From Casuarina equisetifolia (taxonomy: Eukaryota; Streptophyta; Magnoliopsida; Fagales; Casuarinaceae): 64,000 nucleotides of DNA. The notes beneath the pieces were generated by a model that searched no databases, was not told the origin of the DNA, and saw nothing but the letters and a program-made list of their open reading frames with translations. The stretch covers positions 12,512,501 to 12,576,500 of the forward strand of contig CM052360.1 of the NCBI GenBank assembly GCA_028551475.1, given 5' to 3'. The position numbers and the translations under genes were made by a program. The first letter of the stretch is position 1. Each line of letters begins with the position of its first letter. This document shows, in pieces, positions 27,001 through 38,492 of this stretch.

Positions 27001-29803
27001 TTTGATGCAACTAGGCAGTGTCCACTTGGATTATGCCCTTCAATACCTACTACCTGAAAAGAATGGCTTCCCTGTCATTATTCCATCCCTGAACATTATG
27101 GACCTTAGCTACAGTCTATATATAATATCTTTCATACCTGGCCAGGGAAAATTGAAAACTGGTTCAGTTTTTGTAACTCTAGACGAACACGTTGCCCTCC
27201 AGAATGCTCAACACTGTAAGATAAGCATTAAGACAACCCATGTCTGAGAAAAAAATAATTAAAGTAGTGGTAGTTCCAACTACTGTAGGAGATCATACAC
27301 GAAGCTAGTTAAGCCTTGCAATTGACAGTTCAGCCCCTATGGTTTTATGACCCAAAAAGATAACACAGATCTCCTGATCTTCATTGATCAGCATATCTGA
27401 GCTCTTGTTGGGTCAGACATAAGTAAAGAGTCTGCAGTTTGGTATAAGAGCTTCCTAGGCCAGACCATTGCTTCTAGCGATTCAAAGACAAATCTTTAGT
27501 CACAAACTGAAGAAGAATGCCATGAGTTGGAATTTCATTGAGCTCAACTTAATGAGATGCGGAATATTGAATGGACAGATTTAGAGGATTGAATGTAGAC
27601 TGGTGGGGCTGGGAATTTCTACAAAGTTGCTACAGCAAGTAAAGGAATTTTTCATTCACCTGCTTATTGGCGAACACATGGATAATATATAGAAAAGATC
27701 AATAATTAATAAAAAAATGCATAATTCCCAGGAACTTCAATTACCTGCTTTGTAGCAAAATGGACTTCTCATTTAAATGGCCTTCTCCATCACAACAGAT
27801 CATTCCAACGGTAAATATGCTTTTCTGCAAGAAATTTGACGCAAAGAAGTAAGATGTAAAGACTGAAGCCTGCCATTCGACTAAGTAAATAGCTAAAATA
27901 CACCATTTCATCAGTCAAATTTTCGTTTGTGTGTGTGCCAAGAAAGAGAGAGAGCGTTTAATGGAATGGTTATATCACCTGGGAAGCAACTGTGGGGTCC
28001 ACTGGTTCCTCATAAAGCCCTGATGCAACAAGTGCAGTTGCGCGCCTCTTAATTCGGTTTTCCAGTGCATTAAACTGATTCAGGAAAAAATTATATTTCA
28101 GAACAGATATTCGAAGGTCAAGAACAATAAGGACCCCATGCTACAGTAACTCTTACATACCCTATCTTCAATCCTGTCATACATGAACCTACATCCTGGC
28201 TCGGGCCCCAATCCATGCACTACCAGAGAACACCTCTTGCGAGGTTGAACCTTCTTAATAATATCATCCTCATTAATCTCTTCATCAGGCTTCTCTTCAA
28301 TGCTCTCAGTATTGGCCATATTACCGATGCTAAATTTCACCACAAACTTGTTGGTTCGCTGTGAGAAGGGAGTTGGACTTTTTGATGATTTACCAGAAGA
28401 AAATATGTTCCCATTTGTTTGAGGAGTTGAATTGAGTGGCTCTGAATAAACTCTCAGAAAACTATCTGCTGGAGAACTTAAGATACCTTCTTTGGTATCA
28501 CTTTCATCATCATTCAAAATCCTAGACAAGGAACTTCTCATCAGTAACTCATAGTAAGAAACAAACACTACCCGTATCTGTAGGTATAATATGCTGATTA
28601 AACATAAGAAGATTGGAACTGTTCATAGCATAGACAGAATAGATTTTGTCATACATAATCACACCATAGTTCTTTATATGACGGGATGGCATGCAAATGC
28701 ATCATCTTCTACCATGTGAAACTTGCATAGCATTCAAGTTAAACCATAAATACACACATGGATACTGAGACATGAGAGGGAGAGATAGTTGTTGGGTGGT
28801 GATGGAGCAAATGCATCCAGATACTGAGTAAATCCTCCAGTAAATAATCCAACACCTTGGTTGCCACAGTAACGAGACACAGAACTGGGTGTTTACGACA
28901 AAAACCAGATTCTTGGTACATTGCATACCACATCAATTTATCGCAGTATTAGCTTATGACTTCGACCTTGAAAGACTAGCTGTTCTCGGATCTCACCTTG
29001 CTTATGGAGTCTCATGTTTAACATTCTCGCCATATGCAACAAATTACCAGGTAGAGACCAAATCAAAAACGTAGAAGTGTAAACAAAGAAGAAATATTAG
29101 TTGTCACGGTTCATACATGTCCACGTCCTTACGCGAGTAGAAATGCAGATCAGGCTCCTCCTCCTTAATAACCATCTCTTTTTGCTCATTTTGCAAGTGC
29201 TGTAAAAAACCATCCATTTCAGCATTTTGCACGGTTGCCCCATCCAGTTGCCTGTCAAAATTCACCTTACAATTATATTATGACACAGCCAAATTTTCTC
29301 AGTTTCTTCTTGCATAAAATAAGAACTTAAACAGTCCGTTATCCCAAAAAAATGAAGAATTAATTGGATAAAATTTAAGATCACTAATTACAACTATCTG
29401 GATAAATCAACATGTAGGTTTCTCTCATTTTCTTTTACTCTTTGCAGTCTTTCGGGGAAAACAAACATTGCAAATTTTTACTAGGGGAAAAGCAAACCTG
29501 GTAAGCAATTCTATCAAACTCATGATAATTATAACATAAAAGTTAGGGAGGTGAGTCATAGACCTGTTGAGATAGTAAACCTCCCAGCTCGAGACGAGGT
29601 CTGAGGGCTTGAGACTGTAATTGATGCAGAAAGCAAGACCTAATGAGAAGATCAGAGCTTTGGTATTAAGATTTATTTTCATTTATGAAGTGGATTTCGG
29701 GAGGCAAAATGGGCAACAGAAACTCACATTTCTTTGCAATCTCCGCTTCTTCGTCGAGACCGAACCCGCTCTTCTTGAATTCTGCGATGATTTCCTCTTC
29801 CAT
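24047..29803 (-). CDS. POLA2: DNA polymerase alpha subunit B
   Basis: This is the non-catalytic B subunit of the polymerase alpha-primase complex, which primes nuclear DNA replication. Sixteen in-phase exons: 29803-29728, 29639-29564, 29251-29117, 28521-28161, 28074-27979, 27824-27745, 27213-27138, 27053-26877, 26274-26170, 26058-25963, 25832-25740, 25590-25552, 25465-25424, 24777-24647, 24537-24411 and 24202-24047. They give 621 residues, the usual plant length. The N-terminal helical domain starts MEEEIIAEFKKSGF. Then come a linker (SPTPFSQRTNKFVVKFSIG), an OB-fold (FTVGMICCDGEGHLNEKSIL) and the inactive phosphoesterase-like domain (IIASGPFTTMDNLFFEPL, LGPFVDSEHPEI, PSIRDANHDFVFPQP). It ends NPGRLAKGGGGTFAEL. 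The intron after 24647 must use a GC donor to keep AG/C TTT TAT in frame. An E2F site lies 65 bases upstream. Confidence 0.96.
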
Positions 29804-29867
29804 TTCGCTTTCTCTCTTCTCTCCTGCTAGGGTTTTCTCAAATCACCACTTCTGGAGTAGCAGGAAA

Positions 29868-29878
29868 TTGGCGGGAAA
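29868..29878 (-). promoter_or_regulatory. E2F-type site upstream of POLA2
   Basis: The plus strand reads TTGGCGGGAAA (minus TTTCCCGCCAA), matching the TTTSSCGC E2F consensus. It starts 65 bases upstream of the POLA2 ATG, as expected for an S-phase gene. Regulation is inferred. Confidence 0.6.
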
Positions 29879-29879
29879 G

Positions 29880-30886
29880 ATTGTGGTCATGAGTGCTAAT
29901 ATATACATTTTATACACTGTAGTGCCGGGGATTCTGTTACTTTTCCATAATGCCCCTAGTGTTTTCGTTGTATTAACCGTTAGCCCGTTTTAACCCACGT
30001 TCCAAAGCATACATAATAAATTCTAAGATCCATATGAATTGTTTAAATTTTATTTCAAAGTTTTTTTTTCCGGAAAAAAAAGATATATGTTCTTCTTACA
30101 TACCGTTTTTAGCAAAAAATTAATTTATAATGATGAACCATCCCAAAAATGTTACTTGGGATCTTTATTTATTTATTTTGAATATCCAAAAATCTTACAA
30201 AATTTTGCTTAGTAACTTAAATTGAAAAGTAATAATATTCTTCAAAAGCATATTCAAGTTCAGTAAAAAACATAGTTACGAGTCCTCTTTATCATCTTGA
30301 TTATAATTTTTAAGTTATTTGGGATTTTATTATTACATGTTCATTTTGATTATCCAAAACTCCTAAACTTTTTTTAGTAACTTAAATTAAAAAATAAAAA
30401 TATACTTCAAAAATATATTCAAGTTCAGTAAAAAAAATATAATTGAAGGGATTTAGATTCAAGATATTTTTTTTGCGAGATTTGATGCATGAGCTTTTTT
30501 TAGCATCTGAATTACATTTGCTAAATTTTAAATAATTTAGAGAAAGTATGCTTATTTATAGACATAAAATTTCATTGTGAGGTGTTAAACACCATTCTCA
30601 TCAAATATTGAGAGTTCCTCTAGAGAACAATGGCAATATCACTAAAATTCAGACAACCCAGTTTAAAATAATAGGTTGTTTAGCATACTTTTCACAACAA
30701 TCTGTCTAGGCATAAAACATTCACTCTGACAAATACAAATAGAGGAGCAGAAACAGGAAATCCTGAGAAGATAGCCCTCTTTATGTAGTTAATTCTACTG
30801 TCATGTCTACCAAGATAGACGCGTATCTTCAGGCGGCTCCACAGTACGTCAAGCTTGAATAACGATCATTATAATCTGGTTCCCAA
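29880..30886. other. AT-rich gap between POLA2 and LHT with an internal direct repeat
   Basis: Two tandem copies of a degenerate block of about 130 bases lie at about 30150-30277 and 30315-30447. Both end AGTAACTTAAATT...TATTCAAGTTCAGTAAAAAA. The remainder should hold the POLA2 promoter and LHT 3' UTR. No coding exon. Confidence 0.55.
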
Positions 30887-32999
30887 TCATGAGAAAAACG
30901 CGTAGTCTTTGGCTGAAAGGATGATCGACCTTAGCCCGCCAATGGGTGCAAGAAGCATCAACAGAACACCAAGCACAATGCAGAACTGACATATTCCAGA
31001 TAACACAAATTCAGCTTAAGATTTGAAACAAGAGTCGTCAAAAGCATATACCACAAATTCAATTACTTCCTTTCGCAGGTCAAGTTAAAAGCATGTAACA
31101 TACCCAGTTTACGAACCAAGATAAGCTGAACCTTGCGGGTTTATAGATGGCAAGCCATATGATGCAGGGGAGCTGCAAAGAAAACGAATACAAGAGAAGA
31201 TGATCTGTAAGAACAAGAAGCAGCCCATTTATGTTCGTTGCAGTTTGTAATGGTTTGAGGAAGGAGAAGAATCTTTTCTTACGAAGTACGTTGTTGGGGC
31301 AAATGCAAATCCGCCAAAGAAGCCGAGGAGACCTCCGAAGAAAGGTATTGCTATAGCGACTATCATTGTAAACCCTGCAGTGAAGAAAGATTAGAGAAAT
31401 TTTATCAGGCAAATAAGGCAGAGCGAAATGTCGTGCAGGGGGCAGGGGAGAAGGGGGGTGGTTCCTTACCGACGTATACACTGCGAGTAACAAAGCGGAG
31501 CATGAAAGAAGGTGTGAAATTCAATTTCGTCACCAACAAAGTTTCCAGCATATCAAACACCGGCATCGCATATATCTGTGGTTTGCAGTGATTTAGTAAA
31601 AAGTAAAGAATGACCAATCACTTGGGATAGAAAGTTAGGCACCTGGTAGCTTCCGATAACATGGACAACAACAAATATGTTAGCCATGGCAATGAGCCAT
31701 GCGGGTTTCTCCAGGGAGATGAGAATGTTGTCCTCAACGCTGTTCCCAAACGCCCAGTACCCGACGAGAGCTACTGGGAAGTAGCAAATGGCCACAACGA
31801 TGTACGCAACCACCACTCCTCTCCACATGGCTATCTTGGAAGGTTTGTCTGGAGAGGAAGGGATTGTTGCTTGGATCTCCAAGACCACATTGTGACCAGC
31901 ATACGCAAATGCTACATCACCCAGCGCGTTAAGGAAGTTGAAGGTAACTCCAGCTGAGGTTGTAGCCGCGAAACCATAGTCCACATCCGGTTGAGTCCCC
32001 TTCGCGACAGAAGCTGCCCAAGCAATCGTTGAGTAACTGCACACAACAGTAAGCACCCAAAAGGTATTAACAGTTTCCCTCTTATTCCAGGTTGTTTGAA
32101 TCCTAAGAATTCCAGATTGTCAACACAGCTATTTACCTTAATGACATGACTGCCGCGGCCAGTGAGACACCAGAAATAGAGTTGAAGTTGGGGAGATGAG
32201 AGAGAACAAAGTGGGAGGAGGCGAAAATCATGATGAAGTAGGTAGTCCTGATGTCCTTACAATCTGGGCAAATTGTGTCATGGAATTTCTTCAGAGATTT
32301 CCCTCCCGTGACCATATATACTATGTCCACTCCAACTTCGACAATTAGCTGTTGGGGTACCACAATCCAAAGCCCCAGTTTCTCACCAAATGCATACTGA
32401 CCAAGCTCATGGTACCGATCAAACCGCTTGCCCGGCACCATTTCGTGCATCTCAACCATTTGCCACAGAGTGTAGAGGGTGATGACCCATGACAAAATCA
32501 GGACGGTGACACCAGGACCCCTGTTATTGCAACAAGAACAAAAGGAAAATCACTTGGCTACATCATGCATCAACTACGACGGATCACCTAGGTTGATTCT
32601 AAATTGTGTTCGTTTCAACGATCCATCCTTACGCGATATAACCTCCAGAAATTGTCAAAAGAGAAAGGGCAAAAAACAAGTTTTTCTAGCATTTATGCGT
32701 GCTCTAAATCATGTTCATCAGGCAAACACCGATTTCCTTCATAATTCAGAAACCAAATATCAGAACAGTGTCGGAGAATGAAAGCAGACGTACCATCCAA
32801 GTTGTGCCATGGCAGAAGGCAGACTTAGCACGCCCGCCCCAACCATGGCGGTGACATTGTGGAAAGCCGAGTACCACCATTTGGCGTTCCTCGAGGAAGT
32901 GATTGGAAGCCAATCGTTGATCTCCTTCTGCCGCGCTGTTTCCCTCTCGGTCAGGTTTTGAGCCATCTTTTGCTTCTCAACAGACATGAACTCAGCCAT
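30887..32999 (-). CDS. LHT: Lysine/histidine-type amino-acid transporter (LHT family)
   Basis: A proton-coupled amino-acid permease of the AAAP family, placed in the plasma membrane by family. Seven exons (32999-32794, 32520-32137, 32036-31643, 31575-31470, 31374-31283, 31172-31104, 30985-30887) join in phase to give 449 residues, normal for LHT. The N-terminal cytosolic part ends [22 protein letters not shown]. The first membrane segment has [13 protein letters not shown], the family signature. Further marks are [16 protein letters not shown], the [18 protein letters not shown] segment, [23 protein letters not shown] and the C-terminus [20 protein letters not shown]. About eleven membrane spans are expected. 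A partial copy of its exon 5 and flanking introns recurs at 40868-41212. I recall relatives beside POLA2 (At1g67640) and FabG (At1g24400) in Arabidopsis. The exact subtype is not settled. Confidence 0.95.
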
Positions 33000-34299
33000 A
33001 GTTCGATAAACCCAACAATCTAGACCTACCAGGCCACAGAAAGATTAAATTACACTTGATGTTATAAATAGGAATCAAGAAGAATCAAGAAACTATAATT
33101 AGAAAAAGTTTATTTGCTAAGAATGTATTCTGGCAGTTGGTTTCGCATGATACCTTTCTGTTTGTAACCGAATTATGAATCTGGGAAAGCTGTCCATTAG
33201 GATCTTAGAATTTATAGCCGTGTTGGAGTGCAGGATGACCAGAAAGTCCCAGAATTTCGCAACTGAAGGATGTAGGAATCTCAGTGTTGTCACAACATTC
33301 TAGAATACAATAGCATATCAATAGTGATCTGGTATGATAGAAATCATCAGACGTAGTATCTCACGGATTCGTAGGAACACTACGTGGCTGGCTCGAAGCC
33401 AATTTGCCATATATTCAGGATTGACTCTAATTATCTTAACTGTATTGTCTTTTTTTTTTTTTCCTATTTAATCAAAAGTATGAAGAAAAATTAGTTTAGA
33501 AATCAGATTGAATCAGTTTTAAGAAATAAGATTCAATGGCGGATTAGATGGATGCCACCATCTAAAAACAATTAATGTACCAAAATTCAGTTCACAGTTC
33601 CCAATTCACAAATGGAAGGTTTTTGCTTTGACTTTGTCATTATGGGCTGAAAACAAAGGTTATGTTGATGTCCCGTGGCAATGTTCAGTTAAGAAGGAGG
33701 TGGGGGGTCCTTTCATATTCCCTAATTGTCCCAAACCCTTTTTCTTAGCTGGACTTTGGAACATACCGTGCAGAGCATTATATCACCAGAAAAAGCAAGT
33801 TCTTGACCATTGGCATGGTAAGGACGAGATTGAAACGTAGCACATTATGGAGCGGCTTTGGGAGAAAGCAAGTCATACGCACAAAAAGATTTGTAATAAA
33901 GTTGGTTCATGCCCTGCAGCCTTATGGACCCAATCTTGGCCTCACTTTGTGGGTGCCAAAGCTCTGTTTCTTGGTTTAGGATTGTGGTCTGTCTTCTCAG
34001 CTGTCATATATTACGCCGTCCGCGGGTGCTAAAGTGTTTACAATAATGCAGATTCTCTGCAACTAAAACTTCGCATCAAGAACGGTAGAAGAAAAAGGAG
34101 GGATCATCGGTTTGAAGTCCTCTTCCAGGGTGAATTTGACACTGAACAAATGAAACTAATCACATCCAGCAACGTTTGGAAGCATGCCCTTTGTTTTGCA
34201 ACTGATTATTGTATGACTTGTTTCCAAAGAACGAGGTTTTGAACCACAACGTACAGAGCAGTTTTAATTCAGCGCTTTCCAAACTTTTATATATATCAA
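33000..34299. other. LHT promoter and gene-free flank
   Basis: A TATA-like TATTTATAA on the minus strand at about 33063-33071 could serve LHT. Downstream there are short open frames (33628-33840, 33847-34032) without recognised domains. I see nothing else I can name. Confidence 0.4.
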
Positions 34300-35663
34300 A
34301 CTCTACCATAAATGAATTTCCTCTTTGGACATCCCATGGATTTGGACCAAAGAATTTCACCACTATAGCAGCTGTAGTAGCTGTGGACGTGTCGGCATTT
34401 GGCTGTCAATATTTAATGTGTTCAGACAATTTAAGATTACTCTCATAAACTTCTCTGGAAATCTTATCTATTTGAATACAATGATGCTTCAAGTTCACCT
34501 AACTCGGACGAGATTCCGTATTGTGTAGTGGGAACGATTTAAATGTTGATACGGGAAGGTTTTAATTAAAGCTTAGAAGAAGCCATTCATTAGTCTTGAA
34601 TGCTGGTTCATTGAAAAGAGGATTGAGATTCGCTAGGAAAGAGAAATCTTTTTAGAGAAAAGTTGGGTGTTGGGTTTTGATATTTCTTATAGATTTCGAA
34701 AGGCTCGACATACATGTGAAATTAGTACATCAACATATATATAGATTTCAACCCCTATCCATAGTACCCATGTGATCTTGCCTCCATGCTGCTCTTCTCA
34801 GTATGTTGACTACCTTCTTCTGATGTTTGAGTATTTGTCGGGGTGGCTGATGGTGCACTACTCATGAAATTGGGGAGGCCAGTGGAAGGACCATAAACTA
34901 TCTAGGATGAATCCCAACTAGGGGGACGGGATCACGTTTGCTTCTCGGAGGATATTAGTGGTGGCTTTCCAAGGTCTAACGTGTAAGCAGGAGGGACAAT
35001 GTTGAAGCCGAGGTGTCCTCTTCTCCTTGCTTCTTGGGAGAATTTAACAAAGTCGCATCAACCACAATGAGATTGAACACACAAATATAAGAACACACAC
35101 CCAAACATAACAGATTTAAGAGATTCGGAATATCATAATGTTCTACGTCTCCTGTAGTCTCTTCTCATTAGATTTTTTCATCATTCCCTTTCTTCAAATA
35201 GGTATCTCATGGATTCTCTCATTAACTAAAATCCATAAAAGAGGCTTTCTTCAACAATTAACTCCTCATGGAGACTCTCTCAACTTGCCTACTAGGTTTC
35301 TCTATATTTCTCCTATTTATAGAGAAACTCTGAAGGAATCCTAATTGAATACTACTAGGAAAATCTACTTCTACATAAGGATAAGAATCTTAATCCAACA
35401 CTACTAGAAAATCCACTACATCTAGAAGATATTTCTTAGTTCTACAATTACATAAAGACCCTTGATTGTAATGACAACCATACCTTTTAACTTAATTGTT
35501 CCACCAATCCTAACACGTTTCCATGCAAGGTAGAGGAAAGTATAGAGCATGCAATATCTCGAGGATGCTGAGAAGACTCTGCTTCCGCTTTCACATTTGT
35601 TCCATAAGCAGTTCTTTCTCGACAGTCTTAAGCTGGTTTACTCGCAATCATTTGGAAACTTTG
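34300..35663. repeat. Segmental duplication, copy 1 (partner 51046-52020)
   Basis: Collinear with 51046-52020 on the same strand. Shared blocks include AAACTCTACCATAAAT, CTTCAAGTTCACCTAACTCGG, TGATCTTGCCTCCAT and GTCTTAAGCTGGTTTAC. Copy 1 carries an extra sequence at about 35040-35520 and the TRIM array at its right end. Short open frames inside are not recognised as any family. Confidence 0.75.
35071..35514 (-). repeat. Candidate LTR fragment
   Basis: Absent from the paralogous segment near 51830-51850. On the minus strand it begins TGTTAGGATTGG and ends GTTCAATCTCA, like a copia-type LTR. No matching target duplication was found, so it may be a fragment of a larger insertion. Confidence 0.4.
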
Positions 35664-36687
35664 TATTAGAAATTGAATGGCCTAACTAAAACACAGAACT
35701 GTGCAATAGTGGGTTGTTAGCGAAAGTTTATAAGGCTAGGCTCTCCTGTCACCTTACCCAATGTAGGACTGGATATTTTAATCCTCCAACACTCCCCCGT
35801 AGTCTCACGTTGGGCGCAATGAGAGGTGGGACCAGTCTAGAGGGACCACACCAAGGTAGGCAGGACACAGGGCTGGCTCCGATACCATATTAGAAATTGA
35901 AGGGCCCATCTAAAACACAGAACTGTGCAATAGTGGGTTGCTAGCAGAAGTTTATAAAGCCAGGCTCTCTTGTCGCCTTACCCAATGTGGGACTGGATAT
36001 TTTAATCCTCCAACACTCCCCCGCAGTCTCACGTTGGGCGCGGTGAGAGGTGGGACCAGTTTAGAGGGACCATACCAAGGTAGGCAGGACACAGGGCCGG
36101 CTCCGATACCATATTAGAAATTGAATGGCCAAACTAAAACACAGAACTGTGTTATAGTGGGTTGCCAGCGAAAGCTTATAAGGCCAGGCTCTCCTGTCGC
36201 TTTACCCAATGTGGGACTGGATATTTTAATCCTCCAACACTCCCTCGCAATCTCACGTTGGGCGTAGTGAGAGGTGGGACTAGTCTAGAGGGACCACACC
36301 AAGGTAGGCAGGACACAGGGCCGACTCCGATACCATATTAGAAATTGAATGGCCCAACTAAAACACAGAACTGTGCTATAGTTGGTTGCCAGCGGAAGCT
36401 TATAAGGTCAGGCTCTCCTGTCGCCTTACCCAATGTGGGACTGGATATTTTAATCCTCCAACACTCCCCCGCAGTCTCACGTTGAGCGCAGTGAGAGGTG
36501 GGACCAGTCTAGAGGGACCACACCAAGGTAGGCAGGACACAGGGCCAGCTCCAATATCATATTAGAAATTGAATGACTCAACTAAAACACAGAACTGTGC
36601 AATAGTGGGTTGTTAGCGAAAGCTTATAAGGTCAGGCTCTCCTGTCGCCTTACCCAATGTGGGACTGGATATTTTAATCTTCCAACA
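35664..36687 (-). mobile_element. Tandem TRIM array: five 128-bp LTRs and four 96-bp interiors
   Basis: Units start at 35664, 35888, 36112 and 36336, each exactly 224 bp, and a final LTR runs 36560-36687. On the minus strand each LTR starts TGTTGGA and ends CTAATA. It is followed at once by TGGTATCGGAGC, which matches the initiator-Met-tRNA primer site TGGTATCAGAGC at 11 of 12. A 96-bp interior without coding capacity then ends in the purine tract GCGGGGGAG before the next LTR. This is terminal-repeat-in-miniature (TRIM) layout, repeated through shared LTRs. The whole array is flanked by CTTTG (35659-35663 and 36688-36692), a perfect target duplication. Units differ by scattered substitutions but no indels, apart from one unit with a decayed primer site (near 36550). 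A single copy lies at 44057-44276. Confidence 0.9.
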
Positions 36688-37089
36688 CTTTGTACATGCT
36701 CACAGATACCGTGATGAAAGTTTACAAATATTTTCTCAGTGTTTCCAATATTGAGACTATCGGTAAATTTGCATACATACTCTACACAGATATTAACAAG
36801 CATATGTTTCGAACACAAAAATTTCAACCAGAAATGGTCACCAAGATTACACGCTATTTATAGTTCTTAACCCTAACTCCCAACTCCTCTGTACAATCAG
36901 ATTAAGCCACCAGTGACTTGAAAAAATAACTGCAACTTGGTTTCTTCAGTGTACTCGTTCCTATAGAACTGCTGCCAGAAAGTACAACAGTGGATTGACT
37001 AAAAATTAATGATAAAACAAGGAGGGCAGTGGAACAGGGCATTGCTGCGAAAATAACTACAAAGAGTTTTAGAATATCATTGTTTATTT

Positions 37090-38125
37090 TTTGATAACAG
37101 AATGATACACATTTCAACAAAGAGAAACATTCAACCTTTTATTTTTCCTTGGACTTTGAGTTAAATCCATAAACCTTAACTAAAATATTTAGAAGAGAAG
37201 CAAGACTTGCCACGCCACTTGGGACATAAGGATGATGATACTGAATAGCTGAATAAGTGCAAATACCAATCTAGCTAATCTGTAGGAAATGTCTGTGTCT
37301 AAAGTGCTTAGATCTATAGAAGACTACAAAGACTGACAAAAGAGAATCAAACTTGTTCTGAAGTTCCATACAAACTTTGAAATAGACAAAAAATTGACCC
37401 TACTAAGGATCTGACTTGAAGGCGTGTAGTCAGAAAAGGAAATGGGCACTCGAAAAACTGAGATGATCATTCTAGAGAAGAGACATTGTGCAGTCTCAAC
37501 ACCAATAGTTGAAAGCAAAGCTACCCTTCCCAAATATGAAGATTGAGCTCCCTCTAGACAGCAAACCAAATATCCCTATCAACTGACTTCTATCAACTCT
37601 TCCTTCTACCTCTGTTGCGCATGCCATCCAGTAATTGCTGCCCATTTGTAGTCCTTGAAAGAGAGCTTGTTAAAGAAGGACAACAGGAACTAGGGCTCCT
37701 TTGTAAGCAGAAGTGACAAAGGTTGAGTAAACACTGCATTTCACTCTACCAGCTTCTGTTTCTTCTTCTGCGGCTCTTACTGCAAGTTTCTGGTTCTTGA
37801 TAGACACTTCAAAAATTTCTTCTCCAACTGGTTAAGGAGTTGTCACGTTGATGTGAGTTGACCTGGTTCAGTGATTTTCTATGAGCATCCATCTGTCTAA
37901 CAAGTTCGGCGTTGGGATTTGCAATTAGATCTTCATACTTTCCCGACTGCACTATCCGTCCACCTTTCATCACCTATCAAAATACTCATTTTAAAGCAAT
38001 GGATAAGTTGCTTGAGAGGGTAATGTTCTTAATTCACAGAGAGGAGAGGGGTGGTGGTTACTGGGGGTGGATGATGTAGGAGAAAATAATGCAAAAAACT
38101 TCCAATACATCCTGTGCAGTCTAGT
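37090..38125 (-). pseudogene. ABCC-type ABC transporter relic, copy A (linker and TMD2)
   Basis: On the minus strand, about 37980-37800 encodes the post-NBD1 linker of a plant ABCC/MRP transporter (VMKGGRIVQSGKYEDLIANP, then LVRQMDAHRKSLNQVN). Then 37640-37090 encodes start of the second membrane domain (MGSNYWMACATEVEGRVD, VGVETAQCLFSRMIISVFR). The frame breaks several times. At the 38000-38125 end it shares intron sequence with the ABCC relic at 53150-53290, then stops abruptly at unrelated FKBP-containing DNA. Its TMD2 part is an inverted copy of 40286-40850. Not functional. Confidence 0.8.
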
Positions 38126-38175
38126 TAGAGATGGAAAACATTTTTTGACTTGTAACACATATCATCCTTGAAATC

Positions 38176-38244
38176 TAGGTGAGGTTCTTTCTCAACCTAT
38201 TGTCTTTCCCTCACCCTAATTAGATCGAGAAAGAACCTCACCTA
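38176..38244. repeat. Perfect 18-bp inverted repeat
   Basis: TAGGTGAGGTTCTTTCTC at 38176-38193 is the exact reverse complement of 38227-38244, with a 33-base loop. It lies between the ABCC relic and the FKBP relic. Confidence 0.85.
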
Positions 38245-38492
38245 AAGCAACTACTTGGAGGATAAGATTTAATTTTGGGTGCCACTACCAGTCATTAAGA
38301 GTTTTGAATAGCACTGCTTATAATGACCAAAAGGTCTTGGAATCGGTTGATAATTGTGCCAATTCATGTAAAAGCAAAGGTGCTTCTTTTTGTATGCATT
38401 AGGAAAATTTACCAATAATTAACTACACGGAGATATCTACTAACAATCAACTATACAGAGGATCTGCAAAAAGTGAGCCATTCTCATCTTAC

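Noticed and set aside
30150-30447. Possible MITE from the repeated AT-rich blocks
   Set aside because: The copies are direct, not inverted, and no terminal inverted repeat or target duplication was seen.
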